From Muricauda sp. MAR_2010_75 (GTDB taxonomy: Bacteria; Bacteroidota; Bacteroidia; Flavobacteriales; Flavobacteriaceae), in contig NZ_JQNJ01000001.1 in assembly GCF_000745185.1 (NCBI RefSeq), positions 1,077,501-1,141,500 on the forward strand: DNA of 64,000 bases. The letters are read 5' to 3'. Positions 18,885 to 27,686 of the stretch are shown here, one piece after another. Made by a program: the position numbers and the translations under genes. The notes below the pieces were generated by a model. That model searched no databases, was not told where the DNA came from, and saw only the letters and a list, made by a program, of their open reading frames with translations. Each line of letters begins with the position of its first letter. The stretch's first letter is position 1.

Positions 18885-18892
18885 TATATTTG
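18885..18892 (+). promoter_or_regulatory. -7 element of the hup promoter
   Basis: TATATTTG matches TAnnTTTG and lies 34 bases before the hup start codon. The surrounding 60 bases are very AT-rich. No convincing -33 element was found. Confidence 0.5.
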
Positions 18893-18926
18893 CAAGCCGA
18901 AAAAATAAGAAAAATAATCAAGAGAA

Positions 18927-19217
18927 ATGACGAAAGCAGATATCGTAACTAGAATCTCAGAAAAACTAGGAATTGAAAAAGGAGACGTACAAGCAACAGT
19001 GGAATCTTTTATGGAGGAGGTTAAGTCTTCCTTGGAAAACGGAGACAACGTTTATTTAAGAGGTTTTGGAAGCTTTATCATTAAGACAAGAGCCGAAAAA
19101 ACAGGTAGGAACATTTCAAAGAACACTACCATCAAAATCCCCGCGCACAATATTCCTGCCTTTAAACCAGCAAAAGTGTTTGTTGAGGGCGTTAAGAGCA
19201 ACGTACAAGTAAAATAA
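18927..19217 (+). CDS. hup: DNA-binding protein HU
   Basis: Nucleoid-associated histone-like dimer that bends DNA. 96 residues, with MTKADIVTRISEKLGIEKGDVQ, the DNA-binding arm GSFIIKTRAEKTGRN and PAHNIPAFKPAK, all standard HU/IHF signatures. Head-to-head with mutY, followed 26 bases later by the small basic gene. Confidence 0.96.
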   Translation: MTKADIVTRISEKLGIEKGDVQATVESFMEEVKSSLENGDNVYLRGFGSFIIKTRAEKTGRNISKNTTIKIPAHNIPAFKPAKVFVEGVKSNVQVK

Positions 19218-19230
19218 TATAACTAACACA

Positions 19231-19237
19231 AAAGGAG
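19231..19237 (+). promoter_or_regulatory. Unusually strong Shine-Dalgarno site
   Basis: AAAGGAG lies 6 bases before the ATG at 19244. Flavobacterial ribosomes are known to sequester the anti-Shine-Dalgarno, and most genes in this window lack such a site, so this one stands out. Confidence 0.7.
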
Positions 19238-19243
19238 AGCCCT

Positions 19244-19333
19244 ATGCCGAGTGGTAAAAAAAGAAAAAGACATAAGGTAGCTACCCACAAGCGTAAAAAG
19301 CGCAGGAGAGCTAACCGACACAAGAAAAAGTAG
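19244..19333 (+). CDS. 29-residue highly basic protein, COX24/AURKAIP1-like, probable ribosome-associated
   Basis: A very small gene: MPSGKKRKRHKVATHKRKK then RRRANRHKKK, about two-thirds Lys, Arg or His. The pattern resembles the COX24/AURKAIP1 C-terminal domain (related to mitochondrial mS38), which occurs as tiny stand-alone proteins in Bacteroidota. That suggests an rRNA-binding ribosomal protein; function is inferred. Support for reality: a canonical Shine-Dalgarno 6 bases upstream, position between hup and rng, and a terminator whose stem overlaps the stop codon. Confidence 0.8.
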   Translation: MPSGKKRKRHKVATHKRKKRRRANRHKKK

Positions 19334-19353
19334 TTGGCAGCCAACTACTTTTT
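19325..19353 (+). terminator. Rho-independent terminator overlapping the small gene's stop
   Basis: AAAAAGTAGTTGG pairs perfectly with CCAACTACTTTTT around CAG. The stop codon TAG (19331-19333) is inside the stem. Confidence 0.85.
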
Positions 19354-19489
19354 CATTTTGTATTTACACGTTCTTTGACATAGAGATTCAAGAAACGAAT
19401 TTCAGTCGGTTCGAAAAATAACCGATACCATATATTGTTTAATCATTTATCCCAAAAATTGATATGGGATAGATACAAAATCGATTCAG

Positions 19490-21043
19490 GTGAATAGAGA
19501 ATTAATTGTTAGATCTAGTCCTGAAGCAGTCGATTTTGCCTTACTCAAAGATGGAAAACTAATAGAATTACACAAAGAAGAGGACAACAACAACTTTTCC
19601 GTAGGGGATATCTTCCTAGCCAAGATACGTAAACCCGTTACAGGCCTAAACGCGGCATTTGTCAACGTAGGTTATGAAAAAGATGCGTTCCTGCACTATC
19701 ATGACCTTGGTCCGCAACTGTCCTCTATGCTTAAATTCATTAAAAAAGTTAGAACAGGGAGGTTAAAAGACTTTACCCTTAAAGATTTTCCATTTGAAAA
19801 AGATATAGACAAGAATGGCAGCATCAACGATGTTATCAAAGCCAATCAGTCATTATTGGTACAAATTGTAAAGGAACCCATTTCCACAAAGGGTCCAAGA
19901 ATCAGCTCAGAACTTTCCATTGCTGGGCGATACTTGGTAATGGTGCCTTTTTCTGACAGGGTCTCGGTATCCCAAAAGATAGCGAGCAAAGAGGAAAAAG
20001 ACAGGCTCATACGACTTGTAAAGAGCATAAAACCCAAAGGATTTGGCGTAATTATCCGTACCGTAGCAGAAGGCAAAAAAGTTGCAGAACTAGACAAAGA
20101 TCTTCAGAACTTGTTATCCAAATGGATAGCAATGTGCAAGAAATTACAAAGAGCACCGCATCCGTCCAAAGTATTGGTGGAACTCAATAGAGCTTCCTCC
20201 ATTTTAAGGGATGTTTTCAACGATTCCTTTACAGGAATTCATGTTGATGAGGAAACGCTCTACAATCAAATCAAAGATTATTTGCACGAAATAGCACCCG
20301 AAAAAGAATCCATTGTAAAATTATACACCGGTTCGGCCCCGATTTTTGAAAAGTTCGGGATTGAGCGTCAAATTAAGACCTCGTTCGGACGTACGGCTTC
20401 AATGAGCCGTGGGGCATATCTTGTTATTGAACATACCGAAGCACTTCACGTCATTGATGTGAACAGTGGCAATCGTTCCAACAAGGCCAAGAACCAAGAA
20501 GATACCGCCTTGGAGGTAAACCTGCTCGCCGCAACAGAAATTGCACGGCAATTGCGTTTACGAGACATGGGCGGAATCATTGTAATAGATTTTATAGATA
20601 TGACCCGAGGTGAACACAGAAGAAAACTGTTTGATCACCTAAGGAACGAAATGAAGGACGATAGGGCAAAACACAAGATTTTGCCACCCAGTAAATTTGG
20701 ACTTGTACAGATTACAAGACAGCGGGTGCGTCCTGAAATGAACATTAAGACCAGCGAGGAAAATCCCAACGGCACAGGAGCCGAAGTGGAGGCTCCAATC
20801 GTCTTGATAGATCACATTCAATCCGATTTAGAGCGAATCCTAAAAGGGGACCACAAGAACAACGGAATTGTATTAAATATACATCCGTTCATTGCGGCCT
20901 ACCTTACCAAAGGATTTCCCTCAATCCGTTCCAAATGGTTCAAAACCTATAAAAAATGGATCAAGGTACAACCAAGGGATGCTTACAAATATCTTGAATA
21001 CCGTTTTAAGGATAAAGACGGTAAAACAATACGACCACAATAA
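19490..21043 (+). CDS. rng: Ribonuclease G (RNase E/G family)
   Basis: Endoribonuclease for rRNA maturation and mRNA decay. GTG start at 19490 (MNRELIVRSSPEAVDFALL). Order: S1 domain (about 35-130, with GLNAAFVNVGYEKDAFLH), RNase H-like/5'-sensor region, and the catalytic DNase I-like core with the metal aspartates in HVIDVNSGNRS and GGIIVIDFIDM. At the place of the zinc-link CPxCxGxG the sequence is ENPNGTG, so both cysteines are missing and dimer or tetramer linkage must differ. 517 aa. It has a 156-base upstream gap of its own. Confidence 0.94.
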   Translation: MNRELIVRSSPEAVDFALLKDGKLIELHKEEDNNNFSVGDIFLAKIRKPVTGLNAAFVNVGYEKDAFLHYHDLGPQLSSMLKFIKKVRTGRLKDFTLKDFPFEKDIDKNGSINDVIKANQSLLVQIVKEPISTKGPRISSELSIAGRYLVMVPFSDRVSVSQKIASKEEKDRLIRLVKSIKPKGFGVIIRTVAEGKKVAELDKDLQNLLSKWIAMCKKLQRAPHPSKVLVELNRASSILRDVFNDSFTGIHVDEETLYNQIKDYLHEIAPEKESIVKLYTGSAPIFEKFGIERQIKTSFGRTASMSRGAYLVIEHTEALHVIDVNSGNRSNKAKNQEDTALEVNLLAATEIARQLRLRDMGGIIVIDFIDMTRGEHRRKLFDHLRNEMKDDRAKHKILPPSKFGLVQITRQRVRPEMNIKTSEENPNGTGAEVEAPIVLIDHIQSDLERILKGDHKNNGIVLNIHPFIAAYLTKGFPSIRSKWFKTYKKWIKVQPRDAYKYLEYRFKDKDGKTIRPQ

Positions 21044-21044
21044 G

Positions 21045-21074
21045 AAGCGACTCCAGAAATGGGGTCGCTTTTTT
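21045..21074 (+). terminator. Rho-independent terminator of rng
   Basis: AAGCGACTCC and GGGGTCGCTT form a 10-bp stem (one mismatch) with AGAAAT loop and T tail, directly after the rng stop. Confidence 0.87.
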
Positions 21075-21093
21075 GTTTTATGTACATTTGAGC

Positions 21094-21564
21094 ATGGCGT
21101 ATACCAAAAGCTATACCTTATCTGAAGCCACCAAAAAAATGGAGCACTACTGTGCCTACCAAGAGCGCTGCCATTATGAGGTTATTGAAAAATTGAAAGG
21201 CATGCGCATGATTCCCGAAGCCATTGATCAAATTGTGGGCCATTTGATCCAAGAAAATTATTTGAACGAGGAGCGCTTCGCCAGAAGTTTTGCCCGCGGA
21301 AAATTTAAAATCAAAAAATGGGGGAGGAAACGTATTGTCCTGGAATTAAAAAAACGAGAAATTTCAGCCTTCAACATTAAAAGTGCACTCTCAGAAATAG
21401 GGGACGAAGATTACCACGATGCCCTAACTGAACTCGCCCAAAAAAGATTGGGTCAAATCAAGGAGCAAAACATTCAAAAAAGAAAGAAAAAATTAGCAGA
21501 TTACCTTCTATACAGAGGGTGGGAAAGCCATTTGGTCTACGAAAAACTGCAAGAATTGATCTGA
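21094..21564 (+). CDS. recX: Regulatory protein RecX
   Basis: Modulates RecA filament activity. The start at 21094 (MAYTKSYTLSEATKKMEHYC) is chosen because the alternative at 21073 lies in the rng terminator tail. Three-helix RecX repeats are visible: YQERCHYEVIEKLKGM, YLNEERFARSFARGKFKIKK, and a C-terminal KKLADYLLYRGWESHLVYEKL. 156 aa, normal. Convergent with the JmjC-like gene, whose stop abuts it. Confidence 0.9.
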   Translation: MAYTKSYTLSEATKKMEHYCAYQERCHYEVIEKLKGMRMIPEAIDQIVGHLIQENYLNEERFARSFARGKFKIKKWGRKRIVLELKKREISAFNIKSALSEIGDEDYHDALTELAQKRLGQIKEQNIQKRKKKLADYLLYRGWESHLVYEKLQELI

Positions 21565-22434
21565 CTATTTCTGAGCCAAAAGTCTTTCGGTACGAACAAC
21601 AGCTTCTTCATTTTTCCAATCAATCCACTCTTGCCCTTTTAGCCTACGCATCAAATTATCAAAATGGCGCATAAAGAAAATATTGTAGACGGCCTTACCA
21701 AAATTTTTTGGTTTTCGGGCTATGGCTCGAAGACTCATGGAAAATCCTGGTGTAACATATTTCATATGGTGCCAATACCCTTCGGGTATATAAAGGACAT
21801 TACCGTGTTCCAATTGCGCCACGTGCCCTTTGGCATGTTTAAGGGCCGGCCATTTGTCCAAATCCGGGGCATCAAAATCGATGTCTTCCCGAGTGATCAG
21901 GGAATGTGGAATTTTATACAGAAACTTTGTTTCCGATTGGGAAAACAGGATACATTGCTTTTTTCCTTCAAAATGAAAATGGAAAATATTGGCCAAGTCA
22001 ATATCATAGTGCATAAAGGTGTGCGAATTGCTTCCGCCAAAAAACAACATGGGCAAACCTTTCATCAAAGGGAGCCCAAAATCAGGGTACGAAAAATCTT
22101 TTTGGAGTTGGGGCACTTCCTTCAAGACGTTCCAAAGAAAAATCCGGTATTTGGTAGGCTTGCTTTTGAGCAGTTCGATGTACTCCCGCATCTTCATTTT
22201 GGCATGGGGCTCATTGAATCCCTCATCATGTTTTACGGGTCGATCATCATAGAGTGGCACTTCCTTTTCACCCGCCACATCCTTCATATAGTCCAAACTC
22301 CATTTGGAATAAGCGGGCCAATCCTCAATAAAGCGTTCAATAACAACTGGCTTCTGAGGTTTAAAATATTTTTGGATAAACTCCTTTTTGGAAAGGGTCT
22401 CCTCCCTGGGAATTTGGTCAAGGTTCAGTTTCAA
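21565..22434 (-). CDS. Cupin-like / JmjC-domain protein
   Basis: Predicted Fe(II)/2-oxoglutarate-dependent oxygenase of the cupin_8/JmjC type. The metal ligands appear as HYD in HTFMHYDIDLANIFHFHFEG and a distal His in IPEGYWHHMKYV. 289 aa, cytoplasmic. The substrate could be a protein side chain, RNA or a small molecule; nothing in the context decides it. It lies downstream of bioB on the same strand with a 59-base gap but is not obviously part of biotin synthesis. Confidence 0.82.
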   Translation of the reverse strand: MKLNLDQIPREETLSKKEFIQKYFKPQKPVVIERFIEDWPAYSKWSLDYMKDVAGEKEVPLYDDRPVKHDEGFNEPHAKMKMREYIELLKSKPTKYRIFLWNVLKEVPQLQKDFSYPDFGLPLMKGLPMLFFGGSNSHTFMHYDIDLANIFHFHFEGKKQCILFSQSETKFLYKIPHSLITREDIDFDAPDLDKWPALKHAKGHVAQLEHGNVLYIPEGYWHHMKYVTPGFSMSLRAIARKPKNFGKAVYNIFFMRHFDNLMRRLKGQEWIDWKNEEAVVRTERLLAQK

Positions 22435-22493
22435 GATTTCAATGAGTTTGAAACTGCTAAATTAGTAAAAAGCTTAATATAAAATAGGAAGAC

Positions 22494-23594
22494 CTAGTCC
22501 TTGGAAACCAATCCTGATTTTTGTTTGGCTGCCTCATTGCGATCGATCACATGTCCTGGTCTGGACCATTTAGGCTTCTCGCCCAAAGGTTGGAATTGTG
22601 ATTCAGCGGCTTCAACTGTTTTAGGCTGAGGCGCTTTTACAAAGGCTTTTTGTGGATTCAAGCCCAATTGTTGAAACATGGCCATATCCTCGTTTACATC
22701 AGGATTTGGAGTCGTCAACAATTTATCTCCGGCAAAAATGGAGTTGGCACCTGCAAAAAAGCACATCGCCTGACCTTCACGGCTCATTTCGGTCCTTCCC
22801 GCAGAAAGTCGAACTTGTGTTTTTGGCATAACAATTCGGGTGGTGGCCACCATGCGGATCATTTCCCAAATTTCAACAGGTTTTTGGTCTTCCATAGGTG
22901 TACCATCAACCGCAACCAACGCGTTGATTGGCACCGATTCAGGTTGAGGGTTTAAAGTTGAAAGCGCCACCAACATTCCGGCACGGTCTTCAACAGATTC
23001 TCCCATACCAATAATACCCCCACTACACACGGTCACATTGGTTTTACGAACATTTTCAATAGTCTGTAACCGGTCTTCGTACCCACGGGTAGAAATAACT
23101 TCTTTGTAATATTCTTCCGAAGTGTCCAAGTTATGGTTATAGGCATACAGCCCTGCTTCGGCCAAACGCTTGGCCTGATTTTCGGTAACCATGCCCAAGG
23201 TACAGCACACTTCCATATCCAATTTGTTGATGGTACGGACCATATCCAACACCTGATCAAATTCGGGACCGTCCTTTACATTTCGCCATGCAGCACCCAT
23301 ACAGACCCTAGAACTCCCAGAGGCCTTGGCACGCAGTGCCTGTGCCTTCACCTGTTGAACCGTCATTAAATCGTTGCCTTCAATATCGGTATGATAGCGA
23401 GCAGCTTGCGGACAATACCCACAATCTTCGGGGCAACCTCCTGTTTTAATGGAAAGCAGTGTGGAAACCTGAACCGTGTTCGGGTCATGGTGTTCCCGGT
23501 GAATGGTAGCCGCTTCATACAGCAATTCCATTAGTGGCTTGTTGTAAATTTCCAGGATTTCTTCCTTGGTCCAGTTGTGCTTTGTACTGCTCAT
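22494..23594 (-). CDS. bioB: Biotin synthase BioB
   Basis: Radical SAM enzyme that inserts sulfur into dethiobiotin. The start at 23594 (MSSTKHNWTKEEILEIY) replaces a longer open frame with a hydrophobic non-family tail. The cluster motif C-x3-C-x2-C is in GGCPEDCGYCPQAARY. SSRVCMGAAWRN and YNHNLDTSEEYY are also diagnostic. The C-terminal 35 residues, Gln/Lys-rich, are a usual variable tail. Last gene of the biotin cluster on the minus strand, 85 bases after the synthase gene. Confidence 0.97.
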   Translation of the reverse strand: MSSTKHNWTKEEILEIYNKPLMELLYEAATIHREHHDPNTVQVSTLLSIKTGGCPEDCGYCPQAARYHTDIEGNDLMTVQQVKAQALRAKASGSSRVCMGAAWRNVKDGPEFDQVLDMVRTINKLDMEVCCTLGMVTENQAKRLAEAGLYAYNHNLDTSEEYYKEVISTRGYEDRLQTIENVRKTNVTVCSGGIIGMGESVEDRAGMLVALSTLNPQPESVPINALVAVDGTPMEDQKPVEIWEMIRMVATTRIVMPKTQVRLSAGRTEMSREGQAMCFFAGANSIFAGDKLLTTPNPDVNEDMAMFQQLGLNPQKAFVKAPQPKTVEAAESQFQPLGEKPKWSRPGHVIDRNEAAKQKSGLVSKD

Positions 23595-23612
23595 ATTAGT
23601 TGGAATGAGATT

Positions 23613-23620
23613 CAAAAATA
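23613..23620 (-). promoter_or_regulatory. Possible internal promoter element before bioB
   Basis: TATTTTTG on the minus strand matches TAnnTTTG, 18 bases before the bioB start. AT-rich chance matches are possible, and bioB may simply be read through from the upstream genes. Confidence 0.3.
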
Positions 23621-23679
23621 AGGCATTCTTTAGTATTAAAACCAAGAAAACCGCTATTTAAGAAATCGTCTATTTTTTA

Positions 23680-24843
23680 TTACTTCGGAGATTTCAGCAA
23701 AATACTTACGGCATTCCCGCCAAAACCGACGGCATTCACCATAACAGTTTCAATCTTTTTTGGCCCATCATTATTTTTATAAAAGGGCGTTGGAACATAC
23801 TGCTGGTGCTGCAGCATCAAAACTCCCAGTTCCAAACTCAATAATCCGGAAGCACCAAAAGTGTGCCCCATTTTCCATTTGTTGGTGGTCAAAAAAGGCA
23901 TGTGATCGCCAAATACTTTTTTGATGGCGTTGTATTCGGTCAAATCCCCCTTGATAGTTCCGGGGGCATGCATGACGATGGCATCCACCTGGTTCATCCC
24001 AGCACTTTTTAAAGCCATTTTCATGGAGTCTTGAAAGCATTGGGCATCCGTGGAGATGGAAACACTGTGTTCCAAAGGTTCTGTGGCATAACCAATTCCG
24101 GTTACCAAGGCCAATGCATTGGATTTTTTACCCTTTTCCAAACAGGCCAAAGCCGCAGCTTCTCCCAATACCATGGTGTTTTGATTCTTTTCCAAATCCA
24201 TGGCTTTACAGGGATGGGCGTCCTCCTCCCTAGAATAAATCTTCAAAGCTTGCATTTGCGCAATGGTAAACGGGGTCAACGGCGCTTCGCTTCCGCCTAC
24301 CAAAAATTTATCGGTCAACCCGCTTTGAATCCATGCCACAGCATTCAACAATCCATGCAATGCGGTTGAGCAGGTAATGGAGTGTGATATTTCTGGTCCT
24401 TTTGATTTTAAGTCGTGCGCCACCCAAGACGAAATATTGCCCAAGGTAGTGGTAGGTGAGGTAAGGGTGGATGATTTTCCCTGTTCCAAAAATTCTTGGT
24501 GGTATTTCTCAAAAAGGGAAGTGGCCCCCCGGGATGACCCGATGTTCACCCCAAAATTGGATTCTGATTTCCAACCTGACTTTTCAATGACTTTTCGGGC
24601 CGTGTAGATGGCAAACAAAACGGAGTCGTCCAATTCCTTGTATTTATGATCGGATTGCCGTAGTTCTTCTATCGATTTCTTCACCTCACCTCCCAGTGAA
24701 GCGGCCCAAACCCATTGTCTGCCAATTTCAATTTTTGAAAAACGGTGGTTTTTATCCAAGTAGGAATTCCAAACTGCTTCAGAACCATCTCCCAGCGAAG
24801 AAATGGACGACAATGCAGTTATGGAAATGGGTTCTTTCAACAT
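23680..24843 (-). CDS. Beta-ketoacyl-ACP synthase (KAS II-like) in the biotin cluster
   Basis: Thiolase-fold condensing enzyme, 387 aa. The active-site Cys is in SHSITCSTALHGLL; the two His are in VMHAPGTIKGD and WKMGHTFGASG, giving the C-H-H triad of KAS I/II rather than the C-H-N of KAS III. The fit to FabF is loose, so it is a divergent paralogue. It sits between bioA and bioB with gaps of 9 and 85 bases, so a role in making the pimeloyl chain of biotin is an attractive inference; a fatty acid or secondary metabolite role cannot be excluded. Confidence 0.87.
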   Translation of the reverse strand: MLKEPISITALSSISSLGDGSEAVWNSYLDKNHRFSKIEIGRQWVWAASLGGEVKKSIEELRQSDHKYKELDDSVLFAIYTARKVIEKSGWKSESNFGVNIGSSRGATSLFEKYHQEFLEQGKSSTLTSPTTTLGNISSWVAHDLKSKGPEISHSITCSTALHGLLNAVAWIQSGLTDKFLVGGSEAPLTPFTIAQMQALKIYSREEDAHPCKAMDLEKNQNTMVLGEAAALACLEKGKKSNALALVTGIGYATEPLEHSVSISTDAQCFQDSMKMALKSAGMNQVDAIVMHAPGTIKGDLTEYNAIKKVFGDHMPFLTTNKWKMGHTFGASGLLSLELGVLMLQHQQYVPTPFYKNNDGPKKIETVMVNAVGFGGNAVSILLKSPK

Positions 24844-24852
24844 ATTTTCAAC

Positions 24853-26121
24853 TTATACCAATTCCAAGGCCGATTTAATGGCCCCATAAATCCGTTGCAT
24901 TTGCTCTTTGGTTGTGATGAAAGGCGCTAAAATATAAATGGTATGACCCAACGGTCTCAGGAATACCCCTTGATCCATAAAGTGCTTGAAGAGTTTGTTT
25001 CGCAAATTGCCATAACGCTCCATTTGCACATTTAAATCCAATGCATAAATGATCCCCAACTGACGCGTGTTGGCCACTTTTGGGTGGTTTTTTATTTCCT
25101 GATCAAACTCTTGGTGCCATTCAATACAATTTTGTATTCCTGTTTGAATTTCGTCGGTTTGGAGCAACTCCAATGCCGCCAAAGCCGCTGCACATGCCAA
25201 TGGATTGGCCGTATACGTATGCCCGTGAAATAAACCCTTGGCTATGTCATCGCTGTAAAAGGCCATGTAGACCTCTTCCGTGCAAGTGGTAAGGCCCATG
25301 GGAACCAGACCAGCGGTCAACGCTTTGGAAAGGCACATAATATCTGGCTTGGTCTGCATATATTCCGATGCAAAATGTTTCCCTGTTTTGCCAAATCCGG
25401 TCATCACCTCATCGGCTATCAAAAGCACACCATGTTCCTTCAAAAGTGCAAGAATGGCATCGAGACCCTCAGCATTGTGCATTTTCATGGCTGCCGCTCC
25501 CTGAACCAAAGGTTCATAAATGAATCCGGCAATGTTGTTCTGCTCCAATCGCCTTTCCAAAAAAGTAAGAATCTGGTTGATATTGGTTTCTGAGGGCACG
25601 GGTATACGTTCCACTTCAATGAAAAAATCTTCAAAGGGACCATTGTAAACCGACAAACCAGAGACGGACATCGCCCCGAAGGTATCGCCGTGAAAGCCTT
25701 CTTCAAACGCCAACAACACATTGCGTTTTTCACCTTGGTTATGATGGTATTGTAAGGCCATTTTTATCCCAACTTCAGTGGCCGTGGAACCATTATCCGA
25801 AAAGAAAAGTTTCTCCTGATTCTTGGGAAGGACCTTGATGAGCTCCTCCGACAACCTCACCGCCGGCTCATGCGTGAATCCGCTGAAAACAACTTGGTCC
25901 AAACGCTGCATCTGTTCCGAAACTTTTTTTAGAATATAAGGATTGCAGTGTCCGTACATACAGGTGTACCATGACGAAATGCCGTCCACATAATCCTTTC
26001 CATCCTCATCAAAAAGTAAGGCTCCTTCAGCTTTAGCTATGCCTAGCATGTCCGGACTTACCTTGTGCTGGGTCAATGGGTGCCAAAGGTGTTTTTTGTC
26101 CCTATCTGATAATTTTTCCAA
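24853..26121 (-). CDS. bioA: Adenosylmethionine-8-amino-7-oxononanoate aminotransferase BioA
   Basis: PLP enzyme using SAM as amino donor to make DAPA. The PLP lysine lies in MCLSKALTAGLVPMG, with IADEVMTGFGKTGK upstream and WHPLTQHK near the N-terminus. No ATG is available: the frame runs back to a TTG at 26184, but TTG at 26121 gives MEKLSDRDKKHLWHPLTQHK, the usual family N-terminus. TTG at 26139 is a second possibility. The gene is head-to-head with the glycosyltransferase and nearly abuts the KAS gene. Confidence 0.95.
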   Translation of the reverse strand: MEKLSDRDKKHLWHPLTQHKVSPDMLGIAKAEGALLFDEDGKDYVDGISSWYTCMYGHCNPYILKKVSEQMQRLDQVVFSGFTHEPAVRLSEELIKVLPKNQEKLFFSDNGSTATEVGIKMALQYHHNQGEKRNVLLAFEEGFHGDTFGAMSVSGLSVYNGPFEDFFIEVERIPVPSETNINQILTFLERRLEQNNIAGFIYEPLVQGAAAMKMHNAEGLDAILALLKEHGVLLIADEVMTGFGKTGKHFASEYMQTKPDIMCLSKALTAGLVPMGLTTCTEEVYMAFYSDDIAKGLFHGHTYTANPLACAAALAALELLQTDEIQTGIQNCIEWHQEFDQEIKNHPKVANTRQLGIIYALDLNVQMERYGNLRNKLFKHFMDQGVFLRPLGHTIYILAPFITTKEQMQRIYGAIKSALELV

Positions 26122-26201
26122 TGCTGTTGTCTTACGCAAACCCCTTAATTTATCTATATTGCAAAGATGACAATTAATAGCCAAAAAACTTAATCCGGAC
26201 C

Positions 26202-27686
26202 GTGTTTACTAAAATCAGTTCCCTTACTTCGCCCAGATATGAAGACTTTGACTGGAAGACGGTTTTATTGATTTTGTTTTTGGTGGCTTTTTTTATTCGG
26301 TTCCCATTTTTCTTCCGGGATTATATAGATCGAGATGAAAGCACGTTCATCATCATGGGGCAATCTTGGGTGGATGGTCATCTACCCTACACCCAACTTT
26401 GGGACCTAAAACCTCCCATTACTTTTTTGTTCTTTGCCGTTGTCATTAAACTATTTGGAAAAAGTTTCATTGCCATTCGATTGTGCGGAACCTTGGTTGT
26501 GGCATTGACCGCTTTGTTCACCTACGGAATCGCCACAAAAATCGCCACAAAAAAAATAGCCTTTTGGTGTGCGATATTTTGTGTTTTCTTCTTAAGCCTC
26601 TTTGGAAGTTTGCAGGGCGTAATGTCCGAACATATTTGTACTCTCTTTTTTACGGCAGGACTCTTTATTTTGTTATGGAAAACAGATGCCAAATGGTTTT
26701 TTACTTCTGGCCTTCTTTTTGGGCTTTCGTTCATGACCAAATTGAACATGGCATATCCTGTATTGTGTTTAGGCTTCTATTTTTTATGGGAGGGATTCCA
26801 CAAAAAGCTAATAGGATCCACCTTTAAAAACTTAACTTATATGGGTTTTGGCGTACTACTGACCGTTGTGCTAACCGCTCTTCCGTACTATATGGATGGA
26901 AAGACACTTCTTTGGTGGGAATCCATTTTTGAGGCTCCTATGGCTTACTCCAAGGGAAAATTCCATTCTCCTTTAAAAACATTGCCTTTTTTAATCGTGA
27001 TTGTGGGCTTGCTCGCGGTTGGATATGCAACCAAAATAATAGATCGGAAAAATAGGAGGCTACAAATCTTGACCATCATTATAATCGGTGTTTTGTTGTC
27101 ATTCATGCAGGCCGGAAAGGTAAATGGCCATTATCTGATTCAGCTCTATCCCTTTATTTTGATTCCCCTTGGGATGGGTGTTGCCAAACTTCCCACTTTA
27201 AAGAAAAAGTGGAGACCATTCATCATTCTATTGCTCATTTTAATTCCCATGGAGTCGTATCTGGAATACGCCAATATTATTTCCAACAAAATGGAAAAGG
27301 GTTCCTTTTTTAATGGGGAAGGCATTGATGTGCCCAAATATATCGCCTCCCATAACCTGGAAACCGAAAACATCTTTTTTACGGAGTACCATATTGGATA
27401 TTGGTTGCTAAATGAGAGTCCGCCCACAAAAGCTGCCACGCATCCCAGCAATGTAGTACGGGAAGAAATCTTCCCCTATATGGAAAATCCAAGAAAAACA
27501 GGAATGGAGGAGTTGCGGTATATCATGGAAGTTCTTCAACCCAAAACTTTGGTGGCACGCGATGGAAAAAAAATCTTTGACAAAAAGCTGGTAGAATACA
27601 ATGCCTATATCGATTCATATCTGGCGGAACATTACACTTTGGTTGAAAAAGTAGATCGCGGTCTTATTTACCAACGGTTAAAATGA
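26202..27686 (+). CDS. GT39/ArnT-like membrane glycosyltransferase
   Basis: Polyprenyl-phosphate-sugar-dependent transferase of the PMT/ArnT type, 494 aa, in the inner membrane. GTG start at 26202. About ten to twelve hydrophobic helices. The first periplasmic loop has the acidic pair in YIDRDESTFIIMGQSW and then LWDLKPPITFLF, signature of the family. A soluble C-terminal region (ENIFFTEYHIGYWLL) follows. It splits the biotin cluster in opposite orientation and its last 9 bases overlap bioD tail-to-tail. The acceptor is unknown. Confidence 0.85.
   Translation: MFTKISSLTSPRYEDFDWKTVLLILFLVAFFIRFPFFFRDYIDRDESTFIIMGQSWVDGHLPYTQLWDLKPPITFLFFAVVIKLFGKSFIAIRLCGTLVVALTALFTYGIATKIATKKIAFWCAIFCVFFLSLFGSLQGVMSEHICTLFFTAGLFILLWKTDAKWFFTSGLLFGLSFMTKLNMAYPVLCLGFYFLWEGFHKKLIGSTFKNLTYMGFGVLLTVVLTALPYYMDGKTLLWWESIFEAPMAYSKGKFHSPLKTLPFLIVIVGLLAVGYATKIIDRKNRRLQILTIIIIGVLLSFMQAGKVNGHYLIQLYPFILIPLGMGVAKLPTLKKKWRPFIILLLILIPMESYLEYANIISNKMEKGSFFNGEGIDVPKYIASHNLETENIFFTEYHIGYWLLNESPPTKAATHPSNVVREEIFPYMENPRKTGMEELRYIMEVLQPKTLVARDGKKIFDKKLVEYNAYIDSYLAEHYTLVEKVDRGLIYQRLK

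Noticed and set aside
22650..22955. Long open frames opposite bioB, the JmjC-like gene, glmS and TonB receptors
   Set aside because: They mirror codon structure of the real genes, lack sensible motifs and have no independent regulatory signals.
26122..26184. Longer BioA starting at TTG 26184
   Set aside because: The added residues do not resemble the family and cover the probable promoter region shared with the divergent gene.
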